Source of the DNA: Comamonas sp. lk
Lineage (GTDB): Bacteria; Pseudomonadota; Gammaproteobacteria; Burkholderiales; Burkholderiaceae_C
DNA length: 64,000 bases
Assembly (NCBI RefSeq): GCF_900564145.1
Contig: NZ_UOOB01000001.1
Location: forward strand, 1-64,000
Direction: 5' to 3'
This document shows, in pieces, positions 45,235 through 58,979 of this stretch; positions within the stretch are counted from its first letter, which is position 1, and each line of letters starts with the position of its first letter. The notes under the pieces are model-generated. The model was not told the DNA's origin, searched no databases, and saw only the letters and a program-made list of their open reading frames with translations. The position numbers and the translations under genes are program-made.

Positions 45235-46404
45235 TCAGCCTTGGCTGCGCTGGCAACGGGCCGGCGTCACCGCCGCCACATTGACTTTTTGCTGGACCAG
45301 CGTGGGATGCAGAGACTCGCCCAGCAGCAGGTTGCGGGCTAGCAAGCTGTAGCCTGCAGCGCTTTGAATGCCGTAGCCGCCTTGTGCGGCGACCCAGAAA
45401 AAGCCGGCTACCGGCGTGGGCGAGCCGTCCCAGCCGATCACCAGCTCGCCATCTTCCACAAAAGAGCGCAGACCCGCCCAGGTGTGCGAGGGGCGGCGAA
45501 TCTGCAGCGTGGTGCATTCCTCTATGCGGTAAATGCCGGTGGCAATGTCCAGCTCTTCGGGCACCACGTCGTGGGGCTCCACCGGGTCAGCATTGGCCGG
45601 CGAACCCAGCAGCTGGCCGGCATCGGGCTTGATATACCAGGCCTCGTCGGCGCTGATGATGGCCGGCCAGTGCGTGGCGTCCATGCCTTCGGGGGCCGCA
45701 AAGGTAAAAGCGCTGCGGCGCTTGGGCGTGAGGCCTATGGGCGCAGCACCGGCCATCCGGGCCAGCACATCGGCCCAGGCCCCGGCGGCATTGATCACCA
45801 CCCTGGCCTGGATCTGCCGGCCGTCAGCCAGGGCGATCTGCCAGACCTCATTGACCCGCACCAGACTCTGCACCTCGGCGTTGCACCACAACTGGCCGCC
45901 GTGCTGGCGCAGGCCGCGCAGAAAGCCCTGATGCAGGCCGTGCACATCGATATCGCGCGCGCCCTGGTCCAGAAAACCATCGACCAGCACCTCGGTATTG
46001 AGGCAAGGCACCATGGCCTTGAGCTGCCCGGCATCGAGACGCTGGGCAGAGGGCGAATGAACGACGGCTTCGGCATAAGCGCTGTCGATCAGCGCTTGTT
46101 GCTCGGCCGTGCCCACATAGAGCACGCCGCGCGGCGTGAGTATGGGGGCCTGTGCAAAACCGGCAGGCGGAGCATCGTAGAAAGCGCGGCTGGCGCGCGT
46201 CAGCGCCTGCACCTGGGCGGGGCCGTAATGCTCTTCATACAGAGCGGCAGAGCGGCCCGTCGTGTGATAGCCGGGCTGGGACTCGCGCTCCAGCACCAGC
46301 ACCCTGGAGGCAGCAGCCTCGCCCGCTTGCACCAGCTGCCAGGCCACCGAGCTGCCGGCCATTCCGGCACCGACCACGACAAAATCCCAAATATCCTGTT
46401 CCAT
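45235..46404 (-). CDS. FAD-dependent oxidoreductase, D-amino-acid dehydrogenase-like (DAO family)
   Basis: A 389-residue flavoprotein of the DadA/GlcD-type DAO family. It begins WDFVVVGAGMAGSSVAWQL (Rossmann GxGxxG), has YHTTGRSAALYEEHYGP and ends with FWVAAQGGYGIQSAAGYSLL. These resemble D-arginine dehydrogenase-like enzymes of pseudomonads more than glycine oxidase. Start 46404 has GGAG six bases upstream; 46440 is possible. The substrate cannot be fixed from sequence. Confidence 0.82.
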   Translation of the reverse strand: MEQDIWDFVVVGAGMAGSSVAWQLVQAGEAAASRVLVLERESQPGYHTTGRSAALYEEHYGPAQVQALTRASRAFYDAPPAGFAQAPILTPRGVLYVGTAEQQALIDSAYAEAVVHSPSAQRLDAGQLKAMVPCLNTEVLVDGFLDQGARDIDVHGLHQGFLRGLRQHGGQLWCNAEVQSLVRVNEVWQIALADGRQIQARVVINAAGAWADVLARMAGAAPIGLTPKRRSAFTFAAPEGMDATHWPAIISADEAWYIKPDAGQLLGSPANADPVEPHDVVPEELDIATGIYRIEECTTLQIRRPSHTWAGLRSFVEDGELVIGWDGSPTPVAGFFWVAAQGGYGIQSAAGYSLLARNLLLGESLHPTLVQQKVNVAAVTPARCQRSQG

Positions 46405-46429
46405 CTCAAGCTCCAGAGCGTCTTGCACT

Positions 46430-46462
46430 ATTGATTCCATAGCTATCAGCGCTTATTGCAGT
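46430..46462. repeat. Intergenic AGCGCTT-type repeat, copy 5
   Basis: A short copy, TTGATTCCATAGCTATCAGC followed by GCTTATTGCAG, in the 58-base gap between uvrA and the flavoprotein gene. Confidence 0.35.
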
Positions 46463-49582
<3,120 letters not shown>

Positions 49583-49790
49583 GATAGTCAGACAGGGCTT
49601 TGTCTGGCGAGCTTTCCCAGGTTCACGGACAATCTGCGGTTCTATTTGCCCCCACCCAACCCATGACCGTGCCACGGTGTTTGAGTTAATGTGGGCGCAA
49701 GAAATTGACTCTTGACAAAATTTGAGCGTGAAAAGAATCCAAACCTCCCCGAATGCGGGCACGCAGGGCGTAGACAAATCCTCTTCCACC

Positions 49791-50966
49791 ATGACGCAAC
49801 AAGAGCGCCGCGCAAGCGGTGCCCTGGCGCTGATTTTTGCGCTGCGCATGCTGGGTCTGTTCCTGGTCCTGCCTGTTTTTGCGCTGGAAGCGCGCAAATA
49901 CCCTGGGGGTGACGACCCCGCCATGGTCGGCCTGGCCATGGGCCTGTACGGCCTGACCCAGGCGGTGTTTCAGCTGCCGCTGGGGCTGGCCTCCGACCGT
50001 TTCGGCCGCAAGCGCGTCATCGTGGCCGGACTGTTCGTCTTCGCTGCGGGCAGCCTGCTGGCCGCCATGGCCGACTCCTTGACCGGCCTGATGTTGGGCC
50101 GCGGCCTGCAGGGCGCGGGCGCAGTCTCTGCCGCCGTCACCGCCTTGCTGGCCGATCTGACCCGTGATGGCGTACGCACCAAGGCCATGGCCCTGGTGGG
50201 CGGCAGCATAGGCCTGATGTTTGCGCTGGCCCTGGTGCTGGCACCGCTGCTGAGCGCCTGGGTAGGCCTGTCCGGCATTTTCGGCCTGACCTGCGCTCTG
50301 GCTCTGGCCGGCGTGGCCGTGGTGCTCTGGGTGGTTCCGCCCGAGCCCAAGCAGCATGCCAATGCGCCCAAGGGCAAATTCAGCGACCTGCTGCGCCATA
50401 CCGACTTGCTGCGCCTGAACTTTGGCGTGTTCATTCTGCATACCGTGCAGATGTCCATGTGGGTGGCCGTGCCCGCCATGCTGGTCCAGGCCGGCGTGGT
50501 CAAGCAGGAACACTGGCATATCTACCTGCCCGCCGTGGTGCTGTCGTTCTTCGCCATGGGCGCGCTGTTTTCCATGGAGCGCAAGGGCAAGCTGCGCACG
50601 GCACTGCTCGCCGCCATTGCGCTGGTGCTGATGGTGCAGATAGGCCTGGGCATGCTGGCGGCCAGCGGCACCATCCCCACCGTCTGGTGCATGGCGCTGC
50701 TGATGTTTCTGTTCTTTTGCGGCTTCAACGCGCTGGAAGCCACCCAACCCAGTCTGGTCTCGCGCATGGCGCCCGCACCGCTGCGCGGAGCCGCCCTCGG
50801 CGCTTACAACACGCTGCAGTCTCTGGGTCTGTTTGCCGGCGGCGCCATTGGCGGTGCCATCGCAAAATGGGCAGGAGCCCCGGGTCTGTTTGCCCTGACC
50901 TCGGTACTGGTGCTGCTGTGGCTGATCGTGAGCTGGCCGCTGCGCCCTGTAGGACGCCATGGCTGA
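49791..50966 (+). CDS. YajR-like major facilitator transporter
   Basis: A 391-residue, 12-segment MFS protein. The N-terminus [24 protein letters not shown] and the motif [24 protein letters not shown] match E. coli YajR, but the protein ends after the twelfth helix and lacks YajR's C-terminal YAM domain. Substrate is unknown. Start ATG at 49791 gives the YajR N-terminus; TTG/GTG codons upstream (49722, 49728) lack support. Divergent from uvrA. Confidence 0.88.
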   Translation: MTQQERRASGALALIFALRMLGLFLVLPVFALEARKYPGGDDPAMVGLAMGLYGLTQAVFQLPLGLASDRFGRKRVIVAGLFVFAAGSLLAAMADSLTGLMLGRGLQGAGAVSAAVTALLADLTRDGVRTKAMALVGGSIGLMFALALVLAPLLSAWVGLSGIFGLTCALALAGVAVVLWVVPPEPKQHANAPKGKFSDLLRHTDLLRLNFGVFILHTVQMSMWVAVPAMLVQAGVVKQEHWHIYLPAVVLSFFAMGALFSMERKGKLRTALLAAIALVLMVQIGLGMLAASGTIPTVWCMALLMFLFFCGFNALEATQPSLVSRMAPAPLRGAALGAYNTLQSLGLFAGGAIGGAIAKWAGAPGLFALTSVLVLLWLIVSWPLRPVGRHG

Positions 50967-51107
50967 GAGCATGTTTGCGCTCTCTACCCCTGCCGCCACC
51001 TAGGGAAATCTCGTATTCGGGCGCCACCGCTTGGGGCAAAATGGCGCTCTTCATTGGCTCGGGAACCTTCTTAATTGCCCGGGCCACAATTTGTAAAGGC
51101 AATATCT

Positions 51108-51650
51108 ATGGCATCCGTCAACAAAGTCATCATCGTCGGCAATCTGGGTAAAGACCCCGAAATGCGCACCTTCCCCAGCGGCGACCAGGTGGCCAATGTG
51201 ACCATCGCCACGACCGACCGCTGGCGCGACAAGAACACCGGCGAGAACCGTGAAGTTACGGAATGGCACCGCGTGACCTTCAACGGCCGCCTCGCCGAAA
51301 TCGCAGGCCAGTACCTGCGCAAGGGCAGCCAGGTCTATGTGGAAGGCAGCCTGCGCACCCGCAAGTGGACCGACCAGGCCACCGGCCAGGAACGCTACGC
51401 TACCGAAATCCGCGCCGACACCATGCAGATGCTGGGCAGCCGCCAAGGCGGTGGCCAGCCACAAGGTGGCGGCTATGGTGACGAAGGCTATGGCGAAAGC
51501 AGCTATGAAGCGCCCCGCCGTGCACCTGCTCCCGCCGCCGCACCTCGTCAAGCTCCTCCTGCCGCACGCCCCGCTCCTGCCCCCATGGCTCCTCCGCCAC
51601 AGCGCGCAGCCTCGGGCTTTGACGATATGGACGACGATATTCCGTTCTAA
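51108..51650 (+). CDS. ssb: Single-stranded DNA-binding protein
   Basis: A 180-residue SSB: an OB-fold starting [20 protein letters not shown] with [20 protein letters not shown] and [17 protein letters not shown], a glycine/glutamine/proline-rich tail and the conserved acidic tip DDDIPF that recruits repair and replication proteins. Start at 51108 has AAAGG upstream. A clear terminator follows. Confidence 0.97.
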   Translation: MASVNKVIIVGNLGKDPEMRTFPSGDQVANVTIATTDRWRDKNTGENREVTEWHRVTFNGRLAEIAGQYLRKGSQVYVEGSLRTRKWTDQATGQERYATEIRADTMQMLGSRQGGGQPQGGGYGDEGYGESSYEAPRRAPAPAAAPRQAPPAARPAPAPMAPPPQRAASGFDDMDDDIPF

Positions 51651-51687
51651 AGCGGATATCGGGCGACAAATCTCTGTCTCCTCCCCC

Positions 51688-51713
51688 AAAAGCGAAGCCC
51701 AGGCTTCGCTTTT
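51688..51713 (+). terminator. Rho-independent terminator after ssb
   Basis: AAAAGCGAAGCC and GGCTTCGCTTTT form an 11-12-bp stem with a two-base loop, then more T. It lies 38 bases after the ssb stop. Confidence 0.9.
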
Positions 51714-51807
51714 TTGTTTTCCGCCGCCACCAGAGTCCGGCCGCGACAAAGAACAGACATCTTCGGTCGAAAACTGTAACAATTCACCAAGGCCGTGAGA
51801 CCCGCAC

Positions 51808-51827
51808 GTTCGAGTAGCCGCTCGAAC
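51808..51827. promoter_or_regulatory. Palindrome upstream of the orphan NarL-type regulator
   Basis: GTTCGAG (51808-51814) and CTCGAAC (51821-51827) form a perfect 7-bp inverted repeat with a 6-base spacer, 73 bases before the regulator's start. It could be an operator, including one for self-regulation. Confidence 0.4.
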
Positions 51828-51899
51828 CGGCAAGCTCCGCGCGCTCCCCCAGGGTTGCGGCCGTAAATTACCAGTTTTCAGTGATGGGCAAGCCGCGCG

Positions 51900-52631
51900 A
51901 TGTCAGGAATAGTCCAGCATCACGCCCTCACCGCAGAAAGTGTCATGCCACCGTTCTCGCACCTGCTCTCGGAATCCATATTGCCCAGCCCCATGATGGT
52001 GGTTGAAGACGAGCCCTTGATACGCAAGCGCCTGGAATCAGTGCTTTACAGCCTGGGCTATACCGAGGATGCCCTGGTGTTTGTCGACTCGCTGGCCCAG
52101 GCCCGGGCCAGCCTGAAAGAGCATCCGGTGGCCATGGCCCTGGTCGATCTGGGCTTGCCAGACGGCAGCGGCATCGATCTGATTGCCGAGCTGCGGGCTT
52201 CAGACCCCGGCATGGGCATTCTGGTCATCTCGGCCTGGAGCACGGAAGACGTCATTCTGGCTTCGCTGCGCGCCGGAGCCAACGGCTATGTGCTCAAGGA
52301 ACGCGACGACCTGGAAGTGACGCTGTCCATTCGCAGCGTGCTACGCGGCGGCGCGCCGATCGACCCCTTTATTGCCCGCCGCATCATTGCCGAATTGCAG
52401 CCGCGCGCAGCCACGCCTCAGGAGCCAGCGCCCGAGGCCGTACTCAGCGCCCGCGAAAGTCAGATCCTCAAGCTGGTGGCCGATGGACTGACCAACCGCG
52501 AAATTGCCGAAAACCTTTTTCTGTCGCGCTACACCGTGGAGTGCCACATCAAGAACATCTATCGCAAGCTGGCCGTACCGACCCGAACCAAGGCCGTCAG
52601 CGAAGCCCGGGCCCGGGGAATACTCCAGTAA
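51900..52631 (+). CDS. Orphan NarL/FixJ-family response regulator
   Basis: A 243-residue regulator: receiver domain with acidic pocket VVEDEP, phospho-acceptor D83 in ALVDLGLPDGSG, conserved VISAWSTEDVILASLRAGANGYVLK, then a LuxR-type helix-turn-helix LSARESQILKLVADGLTNREIAENLFLSRYTVECHIKNIYRKL. No sensor kinase lies nearby, so the partner is elsewhere or absent. The start could be 51900 or 51945 (MPPFSHLL); the latter would trim the unusual N-terminal tail. Confidence 0.9.
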   Translation: MSGIVQHHALTAESVMPPFSHLLSESILPSPMMVVEDEPLIRKRLESVLYSLGYTEDALVFVDSLAQARASLKEHPVAMALVDLGLPDGSGIDLIAELRASDPGMGILVISAWSTEDVILASLRAGANGYVLKERDDLEVTLSIRSVLRGGAPIDPFIARRIIAELQPRAATPQEPAPEAVLSARESQILKLVADGLTNREIAENLFLSRYTVECHIKNIYRKLAVPTRTKAVSEARARGILQ

Positions 52632-52741
52632 GCGATGCTGCAGATGCAGCCCTGGCCGAAGGCTCGCTGCTGACCGCCAGAACACAGGCGGCCCATGGCA
52701 TACCATGAACGACTACCGCCTGCAGCAGCAACCGAGCACCC

Positions 52742-53950
52742 ATGCCTATCGTGATCAACGGCCAGCCCCATGAAGACGGGCGTTTTCCACTTCCGCTGAC
52801 CGACGGTCCGCCCCATATCCTGCGCACCAGCCCGGGACAAGGCAGTCTGGACATAGGCCCCAAAGACCGCTGCCCCAAGGCCGATCTATGGGTCGATGCC
52901 CACCAGCTCCTGCGCTGGTCGTGTTTTGACGCTTTTGCCACTCCCGCGGGCTCGCCCTGGCCGCGCCACATTCGCTACACCGGCAGCGATCACGGCTTTT
53001 TCGCCTGGTCTGCCGGCCGGCCGATTGAAAATTTCAGCTGGTGGCCGCCGCTTTCGGGCGAGCTGCAGGTGGATGCCCGTGCATCGCGCATCCAGACCCT
53101 GGCCATTTATCTGCCGGCCCAGGGCGGTGGCCATTTGACGCTGCATCTGCCGGACGGCGAGAACGCTCCCCCTCTGCAGCTGAGCTTGCAAGGCGATCTG
53201 AGCAAGATCACGGTCAAGGGAGAGGCGCCCGGGCATCTGAGCCTGAGCCCGCTGACCAGCAAGCGCAGCAGCGATGCGCCGCTGCAACTGCCCGAGCTTG
53301 GCCTGTTGCAGCAGACGAGTTCTCTGGAGTTGCGCAACGGTGCGGGCAAGCAGCCCATCTGCCTACATGGCTTGAAGCAGTTCCCCCATCTCAGCTCGCT
53401 GGCGTTGTGGGGCCAGTGCGCGCACCTGGAGTCGCTGGGTTCCCTGACTGAGCTGACGGCGCTGCAACTGCGCTTTATGCCGCAGCTGGGCGGCCTGCCC
53501 GCGCTCGATAGCTGGCCGCGCCTGGAGCATTTCATTGCCTACAACGTCGAGGAAGCTGAAGGCAAACGCCTGCGCCAGCAACTCAAGGCCCGCGAGAAGC
53601 TGCGCCCGTGGCAGGACTACAGCGCGGTCAGCCAGCTGCGCAAGCCCGAATGGTGGCGCAAGGAATATGGCCGGCCCTTTTCCGGCTGGCCGGCAGCCCG
53701 CGCCAAGCTGGCCCATACGGCCTACGATCTGGCAGCAAAGGGCTTGGGCCAGGCACAAGACCTGGAGCAAGCCCAAGCCGCATTGCGCCTATTCACCGCA
53801 CGCTTCAACAGCGTCAAAGGCATGGAAACCGGCGAGCGCGAAGACCTGGGTGAAGCCGTCTGGCAACTGGCCCAGCTGCCACAGGCGCAAGCCCTGGGTC
53901 TTTCCGCTGAGCTGGCCCAGCAATGCTTTGACGAGGCGAGAGATTACTGA
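52742..53950 (+). CDS. Unknown protein with leucine-rich-repeat-like segment
   Basis: A 402-residue soluble protein without signal peptide. Residues about 180-265 show an LRR-like rhythm ([18 protein letters not shown], then [18 protein letters not shown], then [18 protein letters not shown]), preceded by a beta-rich region and followed by a helical domain. Similar proteins are often labelled gliding-motility or LRR proteins, but I know no tested function. Its last 7 bases overlap the convergent mnmA gene. Confidence 0.75.
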   Translation: MPIVINGQPHEDGRFPLPLTDGPPHILRTSPGQGSLDIGPKDRCPKADLWVDAHQLLRWSCFDAFATPAGSPWPRHIRYTGSDHGFFAWSAGRPIENFSWWPPLSGELQVDARASRIQTLAIYLPAQGGGHLTLHLPDGENAPPLQLSLQGDLSKITVKGEAPGHLSLSPLTSKRSSDAPLQLPELGLLQQTSSLELRNGAGKQPICLHGLKQFPHLSSLALWGQCAHLESLGSLTELTALQLRFMPQLGGLPALDSWPRLEHFIAYNVEEAEGKRLRQQLKAREKLRPWQDYSAVSQLRKPEWWRKEYGRPFSGWPAARAKLAHTAYDLAAKGLGQAQDLEQAQAALRLFTARFNSVKGMETGEREDLGEAVWQLAQLPQAQALGLSAELAQQCFDEARDY

Positions 53951-55074
53951 GCCTTGTCAGGATCCACCTGGGCAATGATGCCGCCGCCCAGACAGACCTC
54001 GCCGTCGTACAGCACGGCCGACTGGCCGGGAGTGACCGCCCATTGCGCCTCGGGAAAGTCCAGTCGAAAGCCCTGGGCCGTGGCTTGCGAAATCAGTGCC
54101 GGGGAATCGGGCTGGCGATAGCGGGTCTTGGAGCCATAGGCCTTGCCTTCAGCAGGCGCGTGACCGGCGACCCAGCTGATCTGGTCGGCCACCAGCGCCT
54201 GGGACAGCAGCCAGGGGTGATCATGGCCTTGCACCACACGCAGCACGTTCTTGTCCAGATCCTTGCGCGCCACAAACCAGGGTGCGTGATCGCCCGCGCC
54301 GCGTGCCGCGCCTTTTTCCTTCACACCGCCAATGCCCAGGCCCGAGCGCTGGCCCAGCGTGTAGAAACTCAGGCCCACATGCTTGCCCAGCTTGCGATTG
54401 CGGTCGTCCAGAATGAGGCCGGGTTCCTTGCTGATATAGCGGTTCAGGAAGTCGCGGAAAGGGCGCTCGCCAATAAAGCAGATGCCCGTCGAGTCCTTCT
54501 TCTTGGCATTAGGCAGGCCGATTTCCTCGGCAATGCGGCGCACTTCGGTCTTGTGCAGCTCGCCCACCGGAAACATGGCTTTGGACAGCTGGGCCTGGTT
54601 CAGCCGGTGCAAAAAGTAGCTCTGATCCTTGCTGTTATCCAGTCCTTTAAGCAGCTCGAACAACTGGGTATCGGGGTTCTGGCGCACGCGCGCATAGTGG
54701 CCGGTGGCAATCTTCTCGGCACCCAGGCGCATGGCATGGTCGAGAAATGCCTTGAACTTGATCTCGGCATTGCAAAGCACGTCGGGATTGGGCGTGCGGC
54801 CGTTCTGGTACTCGCGCAGAAACTCGGCAAACACGCGATCCTTGTAGTCGGCGGCGAAATTGACGTGCTCGATCTCGATGCCGATCACATCGGCCACGGC
54901 AGCCGCGTCCACAAAGTCGATGTTGGACGAGCAAAACTCGCTGTCATCGTCATCTTCCCAATTTTTCATGAAGATGCCGACGACCTCGTGGCCTTGCTGT
55001 TTGAGAAGATGGGCGGTGACAGCGGAATCCACACCGCCCGACAAACCCACCACGACACGGTGCTTGTTGCTCAT
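53944..55074 (-). CDS. mnmA: tRNA-specific 2-thiouridylase
   Basis: Adds sulfur to U34 of tRNA-Lys, Glu and Gln. The 376-residue enzyme has the ATP pyrophosphatase P-loop [10 protein letters not shown], the catalytic-cysteine region [15 protein letters not shown] (C102-type) and the second cysteine in [16 protein letters not shown], plus [13 protein letters not shown]. It ends in the overlap with the LRR-like gene. Confidence 0.97.
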   Translation of the reverse strand: MSNKHRVVVGLSGGVDSAVTAHLLKQQGHEVVGIFMKNWEDDDDSEFCSSNIDFVDAAAVADVIGIEIEHVNFAADYKDRVFAEFLREYQNGRTPNPDVLCNAEIKFKAFLDHAMRLGAEKIATGHYARVRQNPDTQLFELLKGLDNSKDQSYFLHRLNQAQLSKAMFPVGELHKTEVRRIAEEIGLPNAKKKDSTGICFIGERPFRDFLNRYISKEPGLILDDRNRKLGKHVGLSFYTLGQRSGLGIGGVKEKGAARGAGDHAPWFVARKDLDKNVLRVVQGHDHPWLLSQALVADQISWVAGHAPAEGKAYGSKTRYRQPDSPALISQATAQGFRLDFPEAQWAVTPGQSAVLYDGEVCLGGGIIAQVDPDKAQ

Positions 55075-55127
55075 AGGTATGCGATTATCCCAGCGCCCAT
55101 CAACTGCTGCGGGCGTGAGGATTTGCC

Positions 55128-56066
55128 ATGGAACTGCGCCAGCTGCGCTACTTTGTACGGATTGTTGAACTGGGCTCCATGAGCCGTGCCGCTCTGCATC
55201 TAGATATGGTGCAGTCCGCGCTCAGCCAACAGATCAGCCGCCTGGAGTCCGAACTCTCCACCCGATTGCTGCAGCGCACGCCGCGCGGCGTGGTTCCCAC
55301 CGAGGCGGGTCAGGCTTTTTTCCATGAGGCCCAGCTCACCCTGCGCCATGCCGAGCAAGCCATTCATGCGGCCCAGCAGGCCAGACTCTCAGGGGCGGTC
55401 AGCATGGGGCTCTCGCCCACCATTGCCTCGGTGCTGGGCCTGCCTTTGATGCGTGCCATGCGCGAGCGCTATCCCGATGTGCGCCTGCATATGGTGTCCA
55501 CGCTTTCAGGGCATTTGACCAGTCTGCTCAATGCCAGACAACTGGATCTAGCTATTCTTTTTGATACGCACACGGCCAGACGCTGGAGCGTGATACCCTT
55601 ACTGGAAGAACAGCTGTTCCTGATCCAGTCGCGCCAGCAACCGGTGGCGCCGCGCATAGAGCATGCCCAGCCCATCAGCCTGGCCCAGCTGCAGCAGGTG
55701 CCACTGATCCTGCCTTCCGGCAGCCACGGCCTGCGCAGCTCCGTCATGGCCTCGTTCACCACGGCGGGCTTCCAGTCCCAGATGGCCATGGAAATCGATT
55801 CTCTGCCCCTGCTCATGGAGGCTGTGGACGCGGGCATGGGCGCCACCGTCCAGCCCTGGTCGGCCGTCGCCTTGTACAAGGACGCGGCGGAGCGCTTTCA
55901 GTGGTCGCAGATTGCCGACGACACCGTCAAGCGCAAGGCCGCGCTATGCAGCCTGTCCGATGACGAACTGTCCCCGGCAGCACTGGCCGCGCGCGTGGTG
56001 CTGGTGGACTGCGCACGGCAGCTGGTGAAATCCGGTGCCTGGGTAGGCGCCACGCTTGCAGACTGA
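55128..56066 (+). CDS. LysR-family transcriptional regulator
   Basis: A 312-residue LysR-type regulator: winged helix [19 protein letters not shown]...[24 protein letters not shown] at the N-terminus, then an effector-binding domain. It lies directly before tcuA in the same direction, and a perfect ATCACAA-A-TTGTGAT palindrome (T-N11-A) lies four bases after its stop, so it is the probable regulator of the tcu-like operon. Confidence 0.93.
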   Translation: MELRQLRYFVRIVELGSMSRAALHLDMVQSALSQQISRLESELSTRLLQRTPRGVVPTEAGQAFFHEAQLTLRHAEQAIHAAQQARLSGAVSMGLSPTIASVLGLPLMRAMRERYPDVRLHMVSTLSGHLTSLLNARQLDLAILFDTHTARRWSVIPLLEEQLFLIQSRQQPVAPRIEHAQPISLAQLQQVPLILPSGSHGLRSSVMASFTTAGFQSQMAMEIDSLPLLMEAVDAGMGATVQPWSAVALYKDAAERFQWSQIADDTVKRKAALCSLSDDELSPAALAARVVLVDCARQLVKSGAWVGATLAD

Positions 56067-56069
56067 TAC

Positions 56070-56084
56070 ATCACAAATTGTGAT
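56070..56084 (+). promoter_or_regulatory. LysR-type operator candidate
   Basis: ATCACAA-A-TTGTGAT is a perfect 7-bp palindrome about a single base and fits the LysR T-N11-A rule (T56071 to A56083). It lies 157 bases before tcuA, where an activator site would be expected. Confidence 0.55.
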
Positions 56085-56240
56085 ACCCCTATACCCTCAG
56101 CCGGCTGCACGGCGAAGGCGGCAATCTCTACATTCGCAGGCAACGACCTCCTTCGGGCGCGTCCTGCCTCTGTAAATCAGAGATCAACAGCGGGCACGGC
56201 GTGACGGGAGGCGAAGAACTCCCACCCACGTTGAACCGCC

Positions 56241-57707
56241 ATGGACTACGGACCATGGCAGCCCATCATGAAAACTGAAGCCTTTGACACCGATGTGCTC
56301 ATCATCGGTGGTGGCAACGCCGCTCTGTGCGCCGCGCTGATGGCGCGCGAAGCCGGCCGCCGCGTGCTGCTGCTCGAATCCGCGCCCCGCGAATGGCGCG
56401 GCGGCAATTCCGGCCACACCCGCAATTTGCGCTGCATGCACGATGCACCGCAGGATGTGCTGATCGAGGCCTACCCCGAAGACGAGTACTGGCAGGATCT
56501 GCTCAAGGTCACGGGCGGTATCACCAACGAGCATCTGGCCCGCATGGTGATTCGCGCCTCCAGCACCTGCCGCAACTGGATGCGCAGGCACGGCGTGCAC
56601 TTCCAGCCGCCGTTGTCGGGCGCGCTGCATGTGGCGCGCACCAATGCCTTCTTCATGGGTGGCGGCAAGGCGCTGGTGAATGCCTATTTCCGAAGCGCCG
56701 AAAAGCTGGGTGTGGAGATTCGCTACGAATCGCCCGTTGATCGACTGGAAATTGAAAACGGCCGCTTCCAGGCCGCGTGGGCCAAGGGTCAGCGCATCAC
56801 GGCCAAGAGCTGCGTGCTGGCGGCCGGCGGCTTCGAATCCAACCGCGAATGGCTGCGCGAGGCCTGGGGCCAGAACGAGCGCGGCGAATGGCCTTCGGAC
56901 AACTTTCTGATCCGCGGCACGGCCTTCAACAAGGGCACGCTGCTGCTCCACATGCTCGATGAGCAGGGCGCCGACCGCATAGGCGACCCGACCCAGGCCC
57001 ATATGGTGGCCATCGACGCCCGCGCCCCGCTGTATGACGGCGGCATCTGCACCCGCATCGACTGCGTCTCGCTGGGCGTGGTGGTCAATCGCGATGCCCA
57101 GCGCTTTTATGACGAGGGCGAGGACTTCTGGCCCAAGCGCTATGCCATCTGGGGCCGCCTGGTGGCCCAGCAGCCGGGGCAGATTGCCTACTCCATCATC
57201 GACAGCAAGGCCATAGGCCGCTTCATGCCGCCGGTGTTCCCCGGCGTGAAGGCCGATTCCCTGCCCGAGCTGGCGCAGAAGCTGGGCCTAGATGTGGACA
57301 CCTTCATGGCCACGCTGAATGCCTACAACAGCAGTTGCAAGGTAGGCCACTTTGACCATACGGCGCTGGACGATTGTCATACCGAAGGCCTGGCCCCGGC
57401 CAAGACCCACTGGGCGCGTCCGCTGGATACCGGCCCGTTCTACGGCTATGCGCTGCGTCCCGGCGTCACCTTCACCTATCTGGGCTTGAAGGTGGACGAC
57501 ACCGCCGCCGTGCGCTTTGACGATCAGCCCAGCGACAACCTGTTTGTGGCCGGTGAAATGATGGCCGGCAATGTGCTGGGCAAGGGCTATACGGCTGGTG
57601 TCGGCATGTCCATAGGCACGGCTTTTGGCCGCATCGCCGGACGCAATGCCGCCCTGGCCGCCGCCGGCAAAGCCGCTATCCATGGCGCCGTAAAGGACGA
57701 GGTCTAA
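56241..57707 (+). CDS. tcuA: FAD-dependent tricarballylate dehydrogenase
   Basis: Flavoprotein of the fumarate reductase/succinate dehydrogenase family that oxidises tricarballylate to cis-aconitate in Salmonella. The 488-residue protein begins with a FAD Rossmann segment DVLIIGGGNAALCAALMAREAG, has HARNLRCMH-type GHTRNLRCMHD and the C-terminal GEMMAGNVLGKGYTAGVGMSIGTAFGRIAG. tcuB follows after 3 bases, as in known tcu operons. A possible alternative start is the ATG at 56268. Confidence 0.9.
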   Translation: MDYGPWQPIMKTEAFDTDVLIIGGGNAALCAALMAREAGRRVLLLESAPREWRGGNSGHTRNLRCMHDAPQDVLIEAYPEDEYWQDLLKVTGGITNEHLARMVIRASSTCRNWMRRHGVHFQPPLSGALHVARTNAFFMGGGKALVNAYFRSAEKLGVEIRYESPVDRLEIENGRFQAAWAKGQRITAKSCVLAAGGFESNREWLREAWGQNERGEWPSDNFLIRGTAFNKGTLLLHMLDEQGADRIGDPTQAHMVAIDARAPLYDGGICTRIDCVSLGVVVNRDAQRFYDEGEDFWPKRYAIWGRLVAQQPGQIAYSIIDSKAIGRFMPPVFPGVKADSLPELAQKLGLDVDTFMATLNAYNSSCKVGHFDHTALDDCHTEGLAPAKTHWARPLDTGPFYGYALRPGVTFTYLGLKVDDTAAVRFDDQPSDNLFVAGEMMAGNVLGKGYTAGVGMSIGTAFGRIAGRNAALAAAGKAAIHGAVKDEV

Positions 57708-57710
57708 ATC

Positions 57711-58931
57711 ATGAGCATCCAATCCCTGCAAGAACTGGGCAAGGAAGCCCAGAGCCTGGCCGCCGGCAAGGTCATACCCATCCTCCCCGCGCCCACCGCG
57801 ACCGGACCCGAAACCGCTGCCGAAAGCGAAGTAGCGCGCCAGATGCAGATCTGCAATGCCTGCCGCTATTGCGAAGGCTTTTGCGCCGTGTTTCCGGCCA
57901 TGACGCGCCGGCTGGAATTCGGCAAGGCCGATGTGCATTACCTGGCCAACCTCTGCCACAACTGCGGCGCATGCCTGCACGCCTGCCAGTACGCGCCGCC
58001 GCATGAATTTGCCATCAACATCCCCAAGGCCATGGCCGAGGTGCGCGGTCAAACCTATGCCGACTACGCCTGGCCGCCGGCTCTGGGCAAGCTGTACCAG
58101 AAGAACGGCTTGACGCTGTCGCTGGCACTGGTCGCCGGGCTCTTTTTGTTCCTGGCACTGGCCGTGGCGGCGCAAGGCGGCCTGGGCCAGTTGTGGAACC
58201 GCAATCTGGGCAATAACTTCTACAACCTGTTCCCGCACAACCTGCTGGTCAGCATCTTTGCGCCGGTGTTTTTGTTCGTGGTGTTTGCCCTGTTCATGGG
58301 CGTGCGCCGCTTCTGGAAGGACGTAAAGCCCGCCACCAGCAATGTGGATGTCAGCGGCCCGGCCGCTGCTGAAGCCACGCACGATGTGCTGCGCCTCAAG
58401 TACCTGGACGGCGGCCACGGCGACGGCTGCCACAACGAGGACGACGCATACACCTTGAAGCGCCGCCGCTTTCACCACCTGACTTTCTATGGCTTCATGC
58501 TGTGCTTTGCGGCCACGGGGCTGGCGACGATTTACCACTACGTCTTCAAGCTGCCAGCACCTTACGAGCTGCCCAGCCTGCCCAAGATCCTCGGTGCTCT
58601 GGGCGGTGTGAGCCTGATGATCGGCACGGCCGGCCTGTGGCAGCTGAACCGCGCCCGCCACCCGCTGCATGGCGACGCGAAGCAAAAGCCCATGGACCTC
58701 GGCTTTATCGCCCTGCTGTTTGTGGTGGCCTCCAGCGGTCTGGCGCTGTGGCTGGGCCGCGGTACGCCCGCTCTGGCCTTGCTGCTATGCCTGCACCTGG
58801 GCGCCGTGATGGCCTTGTTTGCCACCCTGCCCTACGGCAAGTTTGCCCACGGAGTGTTCCGCACGGCATCGCTTTTGCGCCACAACACCGAAAAACGCCA
58901 ACCCAGCCCCATAGGCCTGGGTGCGGATTAA
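57711..58931 (+). CDS. tcuB: TcuB-like iron-sulfur membrane electron carrier
   Basis: Reoxidises the TcuA flavin and passes electrons to the membrane quinone pool. The 406-residue protein has two clustered cysteine motifs ([11 protein letters not shown] and [16 protein letters not shown]) for iron-sulfur centres, then about six membrane segments with conserved histidines. It is coupled to tcuA. Confidence 0.92.
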   Translation: MSIQSLQELGKEAQSLAAGKVIPILPAPTATGPETAAESEVARQMQICNACRYCEGFCAVFPAMTRRLEFGKADVHYLANLCHNCGACLHACQYAPPHEFAINIPKAMAEVRGQTYADYAWPPALGKLYQKNGLTLSLALVAGLFLFLALAVAAQGGLGQLWNRNLGNNFYNLFPHNLLVSIFAPVFLFVVFALFMGVRRFWKDVKPATSNVDVSGPAAAEATHDVLRLKYLDGGHGDGCHNEDDAYTLKRRRFHHLTFYGFMLCFAATGLATIYHYVFKLPAPYELPSLPKILGALGGVSLMIGTAGLWQLNRARHPLHGDAKQKPMDLGFIALLFVVASSGLALWLGRGTPALALLLCLHLGAVMALFATLPYGKFAHGVFRTASLLRHNTEKRQPSPIGLGAD

Positions 58932-58979
58932 AGCAATCAGCCGGACCACCGGCGCCCATCCCGACCAGGAGACATAACC

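Noticed and set aside
49712..49717. TTGACA -35-like box between uvrA and the MFS gene
   Set aside because: No -10 box at 16-18 bases on either strand, so I could not define a promoter.
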